Positions 48,304 to 60,449 of a DNA stretch of 64,000 nucleotides are shown in pieces (position 1 is the first letter of the stretch; the number at the start of each line of letters is the position of its first letter). The position numbers and the translations under genes are program-made. The stretch lies in the NCBI GenBank assembly GCA_008973525.1, contig WACJ01000043.1, positions 1,178,001 through 1,242,000 of the forward strand. Direction: 5' to 3'. The stretch is from Stenopsyche tienmushanensis (Eukaryota; Arthropoda; Insecta; Trichoptera; Stenopsychidae). Under the pieces are notes generated by a model. It was given only the letters and a program-made list of their open reading frames with translations. It was not told the origin of the DNA and did not search any database.

Positions 48304-48661
48304 TAGTGTTGGGCAACGATATATCGTTCGTACATCTTAAGTATAAAAGGTATTTTCTTAACCCTGATGACTTATGGAATGATTTGTATGATGTGTTGCA
48401 TATCGTTGGAAAGGGTACAATCTAGAGAACTTTTTAAAACTAAACTAAGTTTGAAATGGTCGACATTTCTCATTCGTTTGCACATTTTATTTGACTTTGG
48501 AAGCTTAGAATTAATTTTATTTAAACCAATTGCATAAAATAATGGTTTATTCAGATCAAAAATATATTGCAAAATACCAAAAAAACAGTTTCGTGCTATT
48601 TAAAGGCGAAATTTTGGGCATTTTAAAATGTTGGAAAAAAAAATCTATTTCGACAACCCTG
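48304..48661. mobile_element. possible hAT-like non-autonomous element, weak
   Basis: The left end TAGTGTTGGGCAACG and, on the other strand, the right end CAGGGTTGTCGAAATA both resemble hAT terminal repeats (CAG-G-TTG pattern). The two ends match each other only over a few bases, no 8-bp target duplication is visible, and there is no transposase. Low support. Confidence 0.15.
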
Positions 48662-48669
48662 ACACTTAG

Positions 48670-51370
48670 GACATAGGGTATAGTGTGAAACGTATCAAAA
48701 GACCCCCCTCATCACAAAAAGAGTCCATGTGCAACTTGTATATATTTGTATGATTTTCAACAAATATTAGAATACAATATTATAGCTTTATTTCATATTA
48801 TGTTTCTTTTTGAATTTTGTAAATATCATTTTTTTATAATGAATTTTTTTTCAACCCTTATAAAATTACGTCAAATTGGCTTGAAATTTATCACTCAGGT
48901 ACAGTAATCTGTTGGCACTAAAAGGGATATACTACTAAAGTATAGAAAACTTAAAACAGTATTTTCACATTATGTTGTTTTGTTATCAATCATCTTTTTT
49001 GCACTTTGGTACCATTCCAAGGCGACTATTTATATTTCTTCCATTCTCATGTTTACATGATCCATCTGCTAATTGTTGTAAATCCTCATAATATCTCATT
49101 CTTAAACGCTCTTTTTACGATCGAATATTTAAACTTCAATTTAAAGCAGCCGTCAATGACTAAATAAAGTGCTCGCACATCATCATGATGCAAGCTAATT
49201 GCATTATAAAGTGAATCAATAAATGTATTTATAGACCAGATAGTGATCCAGGTATTACCTTCTACCAGATTATACACTTGAAGACACGCTTTTAAATAAA
49301 TTTATATCGTACTTTCGTGTAATGTTCGTCATTTGATTAACATTCTTAAGTCATTATGAAGGAGTAACGAAGACTATTCACCGGTATTTAACGATCGACA
49401 TTTTTACATTAAATTATGCTAAAATGTATATAAACCCATCGAGATTGTAATCTCGGATCGCGTCTATACTAGGAATATTTCTAATGCTATGCATTAACGG
49501 CCAACCCACCCCACACGCAACAGTTGAGAGATTTCGCAAATCTCTCCTCGGATGCAGGTTTTAATAAAGTCTTTCTCCGGTGGCTGAAGGCTTGAAACTG
49601 CCGTGAATCACACCACGCCCTGTTGAAGATGTCCCTTCTTATTAGGAACACTCCATTGCACACTTCATATCTAGTTATTCTCCTAGATAATCATTCAACT
49701 AGTCTTCGTGATCGAAACGCGCCTCTGATGAATATTTATAGACTTTCTCCAAAGCATTGCGGAGAACCCGCGGGGGTAATTTTTAATGCTCCGTAGCCAT
49801 TATAGAGCCTTTATTGAAAATCGTTTTACTTTCAGCCATGTTATGGTAATGAGGACGCAATTAGAAATTGTCTTCCGATGTTGGAATATTGATGTCTTTG
49901 AATATCAATGGGACGACCATACAATGTATCGATTAATCAAATCGTTCCTCGGATAAATCATTATGTCTTTTTTTTTCGAATGAAAAGATTGTCGGGTTGC
50001 GTTACAAATACATTCTCGATTCGGGTAAATGTAGTAACTAACGGACAAATTGAAAGTAAATCAGGTAAATTAAAATTACTTATGAAATACGTGACGATGG
50101 TGTCATCATAATTGATAAATACATTGAATGGAGATAATCGTGCAAAGATCATTGAAATTTAGATTTGATGAAGGTTTTTATATTATAAATTTGACAAATA
50201 TTTATCATATTATAAAGCGCAATAAATTATCTCAAAACATGGTTATAAAATAATACTTAAATTTCAAGAAGTAAGCACTTTGTATAGACGATTTAACCTC
50301 AGCATTTATGGTAATAGAATTCAGTAAATCTTCCATAAAATATGAAGAAGGATGTATTAAGTTTATATTTTTGATGGTCAATCAAATTCAAAATCATCTC
50401 CACTCCGAATCGCTAAGCAAATATTGACGATCTATTTAGTAAAATACATATGTATTTCTATCCTGATGTGAATGAGTAATGTATATTTAATTGCAGTTAC
50501 TGGTCAATTAACACTTTTTGGTTTTCGAATCCAATAAAATACGGCAGATGTGGTGAATGATTGATCCAACAGTTGTTTTCAAATGAGTCATAAAATGATA
50601 CGTTCATAAAAAAATGGAGCCAAATCTAAGTGAAATAAAATCCTCGCTGGTATTTATGGTAATGCATGGATTCCCTGCGAGAAGTACTGTTTGAGATTCG
50701 TCGGGGTATTGCAAATATTTCATCAGACCCGAAGACCATGACGGGGAGCCTTCTTCGTCTATTTGCTAGGGGAAATGTCCACCCTTTGTAAGATATCACA
50801 ATAAAATAAAAATGCCATAAAAATGATTTGTGTGACGAATGGGCGAAAGGAATCCACTGCAAAGTGCCATACGAAATACGAGACAAGAGCACATCACTCG
50901 TTACAATTTTCCCATATACACAAAAGGTTTTTTTTTCTGTTATCATGAAGAAGCACTAATGTGTGTCATTATGAAAACATAATAATTTATACCAGATGTT
51001 GATGAGCATATGAAGCGTTGTCCAGGACAAAGCGAATTTTCGCGTTGCATCAGTAGTACAATTGTTATTAGCGCTCTTGCATATTCCATTATAAGATTTA
51101 CAACTGGTTATTATACGTGGTTATTATAATGTTAACAGACCATAATAGATATGTGGTGAGGTCGGTAAATTAAGAAAATTATAGCCTACGCCGTTGAGCT
51201 CGATGTGTATCATTTCGCAAATTTTTGCACACTTCTTTTACATATGTTCGAGGCGTATGTAATTTTTTTTTCAAGACTCGTTATTATAAGCGAGTGGTCG
51301 CTCTATTCATGATTTTCTTGGATGTGGGGGAGCGGAAGGGGTATCCCTCTTATATTTTGGTCGTGTTTTG
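48670..51370 (+). other. hth: downstream hth intron, no gene recognised
   Basis: AT-rich apart from a short GC-richer stretch at about 49500-49620 that holds a perfect hairpin. No coding or RNA gene was recognised. Confidence 0.35.
49526..49546. repeat. 9-bp perfect hairpin
   Basis: GAGAGATTT (49526-49534) and AAATCTCTC (49538-49546) are exact inverted copies around the tri-loop CGC. Confidence 0.65.
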
Positions 51371-51372
51371 TG

Positions 51373-51403
51373 CGAAATCCTAGTTTGTCCCTACAGGATT
51401 TCG
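51373..51403. repeat. 9-bp perfect hairpin
   Basis: CGAAATCCT (51373-51381) and AGGATTTCG (51395-51403) pair exactly over a 13-base loop. It lies about 300 bases upstream of the candidate ratchet site. Confidence 0.6.
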
Positions 51404-51671
51404 GTCAATTTTCCAGTGCAGATACGTCCTGTACTTCCCCCTATTCGGAAAATGTCCCGTTACGCCGCATTTGCTACGGATTTTGTACGTTTCCGGAATT
51501 CTTTCCATGCTGTTTTATATTGTAGTATTTAGACCGTACTTATATAAGTTTTTATTTATCTACACTTCACGGGATGAAATATTACATCTTTCTCTTAATG
51601 CTTATGAACCGAACCGAACAGCGGTTGTTCATATATTTTAGTATACAGATAATACAATTGATTAATGACAT

Positions 51672-51709
51672 TACTAATGATCTATTTTTTTATTATTTTC
51701 AGGTAAGAC
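51672..51709 (+). promoter_or_regulatory. hth: candidate recursive splice (ratchet) site in hth intron
   Basis: In order on the transcribed strand there is TACTAAT (51672-51678, branch A at 51677), a pyrimidine-rich tract CTATTTTTTTATTATTTTC (51682-51700), AG at 51701-51702, and directly GTAAGA from 51703. A 3' splice site joined to a 5' splice site with no exon between is the hallmark of the zero-nucleotide exons used to remove very long fly introns in steps. The branch A to AG distance of 25 bases is normal. A second donor-like AAG|GTAGGA at 51760/51761 would define a 58-base RS-exon, as proposed for recognition of such sites. The site is 15.7 kb downstream of the hth exon. Usage is not shown by sequence alone. 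Confidence 0.6.
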
Positions 51710-52391
51710 TATTCGAAATTACTCCTTCAAATCAGAATTTTTCAATTCAAAAACATTAAGGTAGGATGAATTAATAATTATTGGCATTCGAGACACATTA
51801 TCATCTCTCTTTTAAAACGTATTGACTTAATATTAATACTATAATTTAAGGCATTATATTTATAATTGATTTACACTTAATTAGGACAAACCATTCAACA
51901 ATATTGACTTTCTATTAAATGTTATTATCACCGAATAAGTTCTAATCTATACAAGATTATATTAAAAATTTGCTTAGAATTTATTTTTGTCAATCATTGA
52001 TATTCTATGATAAATATTAAAAATTACTTTGCATTTAACTAGAAAAGCATTATGCAACTATAATAAGCGTCGTTCGCGGGAATGAATTGTTAATTTGATC
52101 GTTCCCAAACTTTCAATGGGCTCATTATCGTCTATGAAATCTAGATGATAATTCGAATCGGTTTCAAGTGCTAAATCGAGGGTCTTTCTCGAAGATGCTT
52201 TTCATCTATCATATCTTCTACCATAAAGTTCAGTTCAACACCTTGGGCCCGCAGAATAGACTCGGCTCCATTGTCACAACAACTTTAACCGATATTATCT
52301 CTTGCGGACATATTTACTTGCAGTCTGCGAGATAGGGTCACCATCGTGCCTCCGGGACATTTTTATAATTCAAAATCCGAGCGCAAAAAAA

Positions 52392-52515
52392 TGACACTGT
52401 CAACGTTGACATTTATGCGGTTATAATATATGTGGGCTCAGCTGTCATTTTAGTGCCGATATTTTTAATTTATTAGACGAAAAACAATAAAAATGTCCGA
52501 TTTTATTGGACAGGT
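52392..52515. promoter_or_regulatory. cluster of TGACA/TGTCA sites with palindrome
   Basis: The palindrome TGTCAACGTTGACA spans 52398-52411, preceded by TGACAC at 52392. CTGTCA follows at 52442-52447, and GGACAG plus TGACAT near 52508-52517. A TGATTGAC core lies at 52590-52597. The density of Hth/MEIS-type cores makes it a candidate enhancer element. Inferred from motifs. Confidence 0.4.
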
Positions 52516-52619
52516 GACATTTACGTAGGAATGGCGTAATTTATTTAGTTTTTCAACAATTCGTGATAATGCGGACGTGGAAAAAACGTTGATTGACCGT
52601 TGATTTTTAATAAAAAATT

Positions 52620-53735
52620 ATTACGTTCTAAAATATGTATTCAAAGGTCGATTTGGATTATTTATCTCTTTGGGGAATACCATTCTGGTTTTGAATGTAA
52701 CGCATTGAATTCGTATTAATTTGTTTGATGGACTAAAAAATCGGAATTTTCTTATACATTAGCAACCCTTGCCATGGGTGACTCTGCACGGGGAGTTAAG
52801 AGCAATATAAACTTAGTGAGCCTATCTTGATGCAAGAAGTTGAGGCTTCTTATGTGATTCGGAGGGTGAGGAGCAGACACCGTGCATAATGGATAAAAGG
52901 AACTTTGTCCAAGTTTAGGAGGCAAGACGATAACAAAGCTTCCTTTGATACAATGCCAGTGTGTCGCGCTCATTGTCGGGGAAACCACCCAATGTGAAAT
53001 TCACCGAGAATCGAAAGAGAAATCGTTTATTCTTTTATTCTGCGTCTTGACGTGTCCTCTTTCGTCACATTATTCTGACTCAATGGGAAGACAAAAAAAG
53101 TACACGCCTAATTGACGCGCTGTGGCCAATCGGAAAGACAAACCACTACGGTTTTTTGCATCCTTTCCATAGCGATCGCTGTTGACACTGCTGTCCAAAG
53201 TCGTTCCAATCAAAACATCAAGAGATACATTGTTTAAAATTCGGTCGTAGATCAAAGGTGTCTTAATAAAAATTAAGAGGGTGGAACATAACGCATCTCA
53301 CACGACTGCGAAGATGTCCCCCGCGGGAAGTTACCCTTAATAAAATTTGAAATAAAAATATGCTTTTACCCCCCGTCTTGGGGGCGAAATAATGAAGTGC
53401 TTAATATTAAAATACTGTAAATTAGACCGTTTGAAAAATGAAAAAAAAAAGTTGAAATTGTCCCGAGTGCTGCCACTCTGGCGTGTCATGAATTTCAAAT
53501 GAACGCGAAAATGCTAAGACCTTTGCGAGGTGTTACTGAACACGAACGGCCCGGTTATTACAGGTAAAACCTATTTTTTATGGAATGGAAATGGGAAATT
53601 GTACCGTTATACTAACGCGCTGACTTATCATACCAGAATACAATGCTAAGTCGACTTTCATATATAGGATGTTTTGATGGACTCAATGTTGTTTTTTGAC
53701 TCCCCCATGCATACAGGATTGAATAAATAATATTA
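52620..53735 (+). other. hth: downstream hth intron, nothing recognised
   Basis: Mixed composition, slightly GC-richer at 52740-53300. No gene, no strong hairpin seen. Confidence 0.35.
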
Positions 53736-53736
53736 A

Positions 53737-53759
53737 TATATATATATATATATATATAT
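53737..53759. repeat. (TA)11 microsatellite
   Basis: Twenty-three bases of TA dinucleotide, the longest simple repeat in the window. Confidence 0.92.
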
Positions 53760-55249
53760 CCCAAAACAGGTGGGATAAACTATATTCGCATCAGTTGTAA
53801 CCATTCACTATTAGAATCAACGTTCAATGAGCCCTTATCATTTTAATTTCCAAATTTAAATTCGAATGCTAACCCGCGTATGACATGCAGTATTTTTTTA
53901 AATATGAGATTTAATTACTTTTTTATGATAGTAAGTATTACGATTAGGTCTTAATGCATTGGCAGACATATCGATATCCGTCCGGACATATACAAATGGC
54001 GATGTCTTTATATATCACACGCCTTTTTTCCCTCACTCTGCTGACCTGTTCGCAATCGCACAACTTTTACTTTCGTCGAGATAAAATTGTCATGTCGACA
54101 GTTTTTTCCAGTTTTCTCGCAGAGAGTGAACTATGTACGGCCGAGTAGAACTTCCATTATGTATTAGACTCCTAGGAGGTGGTGGTGGATGGTAAACTGG
54201 GAAACCGGAGTGTAAGGATGCCATTTGTTTTTATCAAGCTACCCTACCCGGCTTCCTGCTTCCCCTCGGTCCCCGGGGGAGACTCAACGCTTCGTTTTTC
54301 GAAACCTTTTTTGCCCCCGTCCTCTCTCCGGCGTGGACCCCCTTTTTTTGTTGGCAACAATGAAGAAGAATGAAGTTTTAGTGCGGTTGATAGAGGAAAA
54401 ACATTGTGAGATTTTTTATTTTGGATAGTGGGAGCTTATCGAAAGGATTTACTCGCCCAAATATATATTCCACTGACCTCGTTATCTTAATTGGAAAACC
54501 CTTAATCTCTACCATATCCATAATATATAATACAAGTCGTATAACGGAGCATCCTTTTATTACAATTCCTTACTTTATATCAAAATAATTTAAGCAGACA
54601 TCTTCAATTCATTTACTAGAATACATTATCATATAATTCTTATAACTGATCACATAATCTATTAAGACTATATAATAAATGAAATTTGGTATTTAAAAAT
54701 GTTTCAAATTTTAAACTGCAAGGAATATGCCAAATTTAATTTATGTAAAAATATGATCAATTTCAACTCTTCTCTTTGAAGTATGTTGAAATTTTGTTGT
54801 TAATCAATTTAAATTCAAGGATAACAAACTATATTTTGCTGTACTAAGGATTGATATACTAGTTGATATTTAAAAGAAGCAATTAAAATAATTAGTCAGC
54901 ATAGGGTTATAATGACGTTTGTCTTCTTTTCTGAATGAATTGCGCTAACCTTCAATGACTGAGCGCACAATTTAAATACATTAAATGTTTTATTAATGTT
55001 AATGTGTGTTAAGCGAGTGTCTTTTTATGAAGCACGCAGGCAAATGAGGTTCAAAACTACCCTTTAATGAAGCGTTTAGTGACTCGCATCGCAAATTCTC
55101 GAGGCAGTAACTTAAAGACTAATATGGAGTTATTGTAAGTATAAGTTGAGTCGTAAAGTATGTGTAAGTCCTTAGCATTAGGAATGGCGGTCGGAGTCGG
55201 CGATCGGCTTAAAACATTTGGCGAAGATTTCTCATCCGGAAAATGAATA
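53760..55249 (+). other. hth: downstream hth intron, nothing recognised
   Basis: AT-rich except for a GC-rich patch at about 54230-54370. No gene is supported. Confidence 0.35.
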
Positions 55250-55560
55250 GCTAAGAGGAAAGTTTAAAAACCACCCCTGGAGCCGCGAAAGGGTAGCTAT
55301 CGGGTCGCCACTCCTCCGAGCGGCGGAGCATAAAAGGAGCGTCGAGTGGAAAACTTCTTAACAAGCAACCGGAGATGGGAGCCAACTCTGGCGAGAATAA
55401 AAATAAGAAGGTGGATGGGAGGAGAGTCGGCTCCGAATAACGAGAGTGGGACGATGAAAACAACGCCCGAAGATTTATCGCCCGGTCCGCCGCGGGAAAC
55501 ACTACACCCCCTGAGTGACGTCATTGGATAGGACCTGAGACCCACAAAAACATGTGTCCC
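55250..55560. promoter_or_regulatory. GC-rich island with CRE and inverted CCAAT box
   Basis: A clear GC-rich block. TGACGTCA (full CRE palindrome, 55516-55523) overlaps ATTGG (55523-55527, reverse CCAAT), a combination typical of promoters. Frames up to 114 codons cross it on both strands but match nothing known. It may be an alternative promoter, enhancer or nested transcript start. Confidence 0.3.
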
Positions 55561-56206
55561 GTCCGCTAAAACCGAATCAGTAAACACCTTCGAGGAGTAG
55601 ATGCGATTGATACTCGAGAGATGTGCAAATGGTACTACCATATCATTTTCAGCAGACGGGGAACATTTCTTAGATTTAACGACTAAGGATACAGTAGAAT
55701 TCTTCGCTTTTTACCTTATCTCAAATATTTTTTAACATTTTCATTTTAAGTTTAGTTATTATAAAGGATTTATAAATTTCAAAAATATGATTTGTCAAAA
55801 GTTATTGAAAGCCGATTAAAGAAATATGGGGTTTTGTACGCGTAACATTTTAATCATGCATTATTTTATATGTGGCGCTAACACAGGGTTAAATATAAAT
55901 GAGCATTGTTAAGCGCTTCTATACTTTCAATGAACTATTCAACAAATCTCAGCTGTACTCATAAATATGTATTAAATTTGATCTAAATTTATGAACAGTG
56001 ATTGTTAATCTTTTTATTAGGATGCGAAAATATATTTAAATTAAATATTTCGATACGCTCTTCGTTCGCGATGTATATAGGCGTCGGTTGGCAGAAAGAA
56101 AAGTGCCGAATCCACAGAAGCAGGTCTCTGTTTAATCGAAATCACCACTCGGAGCAGCCATCCAAAATGAAATTGAAAAAAAAGGCTCCAGAGGAGGAAG
56201 CGAGAT

Positions 56207-56221
56207 ACTGGAGTCTCCAGT
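56207..56221. repeat. 15-bp palindrome
   Basis: ACTGGAG-T-CTCCAGT is perfectly symmetric. It sits beside a GC-rich patch (56250-56340). Confidence 0.6.
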
Positions 56222-56793
56222 CGTGATAAATCACCTTCGGGAAATTAAAAGCAGGAGGCAAAAACAATGCGTCGCGCCGCGAAATGAAGCGGAATAATGC
56301 GGCCGGGGGTGGCCAGCCCCGTGGGGGGTGCAGGACCTGGATTTTTTTCGTGACACATAATATTGCAAATTTAAAAGAATAATTTCACACGGCATAAATA
56401 AACATTCGAAATGAATTAAACATTAGTATCGTCACTCCGATATTAAAAAAATACTTAATCGAAATTTAATTACTATTATAATTATTAATATAAAACAAGA
56501 TTTGATCGAATGTAAGGATGAATATGACCCACCCCCAGAGCGCTTGAGTTAATATTGATATCGATTGTTGTACGTTGATTTTCTGCCGAAATAAAACGGA
56601 GTTTTATCACATTTTATAAAGTAAACACGCATTAAAATATTTTTAACTTTCTCTTACGCGCACATTAAGTCAATATTGACTTCACCTCGCTTCCTGAGAG
56701 CGCCCGACGAAACAGTAGCGAAAGATCAGATACAACGACGACGCCGAAGTAAATTAGGTGCCAGTTTTTAATTTATTTTTGCGTTATCTTTAG

Positions 56794-56896
56794 GTGTGTC
56801 ACCCTTCTCACCTCTTCACCACCCCTCATTGGTAATGCTGCTTACCCTCCGCCTTCTTTTCCTGTTTCCCGAGAGGGCGAAAAGTCCTCAGGGACG
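56794..56896 (+). other. candidate 103-bp exon with strong acceptor and donor
   Basis: A good pyrimidine tract, TTTTTGCGTTATCTTTAG, ends at 56793 and ACG|GTAAGT lies at 56896/56897. The GC-rich interval is open in two frames. One (from 56795) reads C-V-T-L-L-T-S-S-P-P-L-I-G-N-A-A-Y and then a proline/serine-rich stretch. The other (phase compatible with the hth exon) is leucine-rich. Neither matches Hth or a family I know. It could be an alternative exon, a non-coding exon of a nested transcript or a pseudo-exon. Confidence 0.18.
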
Positions 56897-56899
56897 GTA

Positions 56900-58880
56900 A
56901 GTCGCATCAATCAGGACCAAAAAAATCTTCAGAGAGTATGATCGTATTTTTGAACCGAGGAATTCCTCATGAATGAAAACATTAACACCTTTAAAAAACA
57001 TAATTCAACATTAGCGAACAACAATTTCGCTTCGTGTTCATGTTCAACAGGCTTTGCAAATAAACCTCAATTATTTTCACAGATCATAAAGTTTCCTTTG
57101 GAGAGCACGATGCGCTTGGTAATGCGTTTAAGTCAAGTGCAAATATTTATAATTATTGCATTTTATTAATCACCAACGATTTATGCATCCATGTTGTTTT
57201 TTCACACATTTTATCGCTTATGCAATATACGGTTAATTGCGATATTATGCATTTAACTGCTTGCATCGTAGATACATTGAAATTTTAATTGTGGTATTAA
57301 ATTTTCGCTTAATGAATTTTATGATTTGAAGATATTTTTAGTGTCCATCACTTAGAAGAGTTATATGGTTCTTATTAAAATATTATAGAAATATGTCGTC
57401 TTTTCGTTGTTTGGTTTTTTGAATTAATATTCATCCTTTTATAATCTTGGGATCGTAATTTATGCGGGGTTTTATTCGCAATTTCGATCATAAATTATTA
57501 CATTACTCAATAAGTTCACAGGATGACTAACATAATTAAGCTAATAAAACACCAAATTTTAGGGAAAATTCGAATTTATTCATCAACAGTTTCCATCATG
57601 AGTGATACATTCATTCCGACGGTTCTCAACATTTCAATTTGATTCGATTTTTTTGAAAATTACAAAAGTAGTGTCACTAAAACCACCGTAACTGTGAACT
57701 AAATATCCAATTGTTATGAAATTGATACTTTGATTTGGTACTTGATTTATCTATAGTGGCTCCAATTATATGTCATCTTATGAAACATTTAAAAATGTAA
57801 CATATTATTAAAAAAAATATTGATGATCAGCATCGTTAGCATGTAAATATCGGACACTGGCAAATGTTGCAGGTTTCGCGTGTTAAATCCATACAATCTC
57901 CAGGATTTTCAAGTGTTGATTAGTTATCTTTTACGACTGTCATTGGGACCTAACCAGTCTGAAGAGCACTCGTGTAAGGATAATAAAGTAAAATTAATAG
58001 GCTTAGCATTTATGCTCGGCGGTCGAATGAATGCGTGCTGCAAAAATAGCGAGACGGTTCACTTGGTTGCATCTTAAATGCAACCTTCATAAAGGTGCAT
58101 TCAGTGCCTCATATGGCAAAATGTATATAATTTTAGCACAAAGAATCTCCACTGACCATATGATATTTCGCTGCCGAATCGTATTGTAAGACCGGTGGAG
58201 GATTTCAATTCATTCGATTCTCGGAATGCCGTTTCAAGATACATCACGATTCACCAGATCAAGTGTTATTGTTATAACGTTATTAAATATTTTTTTAGAT
58301 GATGTATTTAGTTAAATCCACGGGATTCAGATCTGATAAATGGAGTTTGAGATATCGCTGTCTAGGATCATATATAGGATATCAATGTATCTACAGCAGG
58401 AGTGCAATGTTTGATATCTTTTCGCATCCAAATAATTATTGACATACACAGCTATCAAGTATGATAATTCTCTTATTTGATATGCTATTTCCGATTTCAT
58501 CTTATGTGTAAATTCAGATTTGCATACAAATACTCAGCGCCTTTATTCTTATCAAGCAGCATATTCCACAATTAAATAAACTAGGAGATACTTTTGCTCA
58601 TTTCTTATGGATCTTAATAAAATAAATTCAAAATCTTATTGATTTCAATCATTTCTGCCTGAATAAATTATATGCATGGATTCATTATAATAATGTTTTT
58701 AATCGTCGGCCTTCCCCGCATTTATGTCCAAACTCCGTTGTAAATTAATACGGTCTGGACTCGCATAAATTAGCGTTTATTTATTATATGTTATAATATT
58801 CACAGTCGTTAATTGTACTCCGTTGATTATGTTATAAGTTACGCATTATATCCCGTTCCGGAGACCGATTTCACACTATT
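56900..58880 (+). other. hth: downstream hth intron, nothing recognised
   Basis: AT-rich, no gene or strong structural signal seen. Confidence 0.35.
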
Positions 58881-58882
58881 GG

Positions 58883-58939
58883 GTCAATAGTATGTGGAGT
58901 TTCGCACCGGAGAATCTCCACACTCTCCGATGTATTGAC
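58883..58939. other. two-tier hairpin
   Basis: GTCAATA (58883-58889) pairs with TATTGAC (58933-58939), and inside it TGTGGAG (58893-58899) pairs with CTCCACA (58916-58922). Internal loops are unequal (3 and 10 bases). The 57-base span is in the range of small precursor RNAs, but the asymmetry is unfavourable for a miRNA. Confidence 0.4.
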
Positions 58940-58949
58940 ACATATTTAC

Positions 58950-60300
58950 CGATATCATATCAGTGTGAGTGAAATTCAGATTGCGGAATAATTGCACGGT
59001 AATCAGTGTAATGTCGGAAATCCAGGGGTAATTGCACGATCATCACCTCGCCTGCGACATGTGCCGATTTTCACATAAGATTTTCATTCAGATGTGGGGG
59101 ATAATTACACGTGCTACAATATCGGCTTTGTATTCAATGATCCGCCACTTATTGTCGTAATAATTACGACTAGGATGTGTAATTCCCTGTATTGTTACCG
59201 ATATACATGAGGGGGAGCAACATTAAGGTGGGATTGCAGCGGGTGTCGCTGCATTTGTATGGAAATCCCGCTACGCGTTGGGAAAATTGATTTTCAATCA
59301 TCATTGACGGTCGTAGAATTATCTTTATTTATCATCGTTTGCATTGAAATGCAGAACATATGTTATTATAGCGGTAGCGAGAATATGGTCACATGCTATT
59401 TTTTGATTGGTAAAATTGAATTTTATCTGGAAAAATCGCTAGTAACAGTAATTAAAGCAAATAAATCCTTATTTATAGAGATGATCCTGTGAATCCAAGA
59501 AAATGTGTCAAGTAAAATATTTAGAATCATCGTCCATAATGGAATCGGATGTCCATATTCAATATTATATATTGCTTTTTGCGATCAAAGTTTTAGAATT
59601 TGTTCGACAAGTTCTAATGGTAAATAGAAAATGTAAGGAGTATAATATAAGGATTGCTTAAAAAGGTTACAACTTTATGACCATTCAATACAGAATCGTC
59701 TATAACAGATCAATAAAGTTAACAGACATTTGAATATCGCATGAACCGTAGCTTTCCTTATCTCAATCAGATCATCGTATGAAATATTTTTAAACAATTA
59801 TGTTGATAATATTTAGAAAATTTCGTACAAGAAAATAATATAAAAAAACCCTCCTAGAAGTAAAATATTTTCGTTTGTAAGATTTGAAATAATCGATTTT
59901 GAATACAGTAATACTAATATCTGAAGCGTTTATTTAAAAAAAATTGCAGATTATTCAAACGTTATTTTTTGAGTTTCATTTCACTACTTAATTGCATGTA
60001 TGCTATGGAATAAACATGCAAATTTACAAGTATTATATCATATCCTGTTGCTTTTATTACATCTATTTAAATCATTTGTATACTGTTTCTTTATGAAATT
60101 TCGGCATAATTAATGTCCCCTAAGGCTTCGAGAAAAACCGATTTCCATGTCAGATTTATTGTTATCGCCGGTGGAATAAAATGCATGTTTGATGGGATGG
60201 CATGGCACGCAAATATTGCGCTCCCAGATTCATTTGCTCCCATTCCACTTCTGCTAAAGTCTCTCATTCACGGCAATATTGATGTTCGGCATAGGGTTGT
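58950..60300 (+). other. hth: downstream hth intron, nothing recognised
   Basis: AT-rich, with several ATAATTGCAC-like short repeats around 58985-59110. No gene is supported. Confidence 0.35.
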
Positions 60301-60309
60301 TTCAGCACA

Positions 60310-60400
60310 TGCCGTGAGGATATGATGAATGGGCTCACGGAGGCCCTTTCGGATAAGGCTTCCGGTTTCAGCTGAAAATATGACTATGGCAGCCGTGAGG
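60310..60400. other. GC-rich structured block
   Basis: GCCGTGAGG occurs at about 60311 and again at 60392, with its inverse CTCACGG at 60334-60340 between. CGGAGGCC (60338-60345) can pair with GGCTTCCG (60357-60364) with one G-U. TTTCAGCTGAAA next to it is a 12-bp palindrome. The concentration of symmetry suggests a conserved regulatory or RNA element. Not a known gene. Confidence 0.4.
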
Positions 60401-60449
60401 TGGATCCCGACCCTCGCGGAGTCAGGCACGCCTTGGCACCACCTCGACG

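Noticed and set aside
50055..50070. TCAG|GTAAAT considered as a ratchet site
   Set aside because: The upstream sequence is A-rich, so it cannot serve as a 3' splice site.
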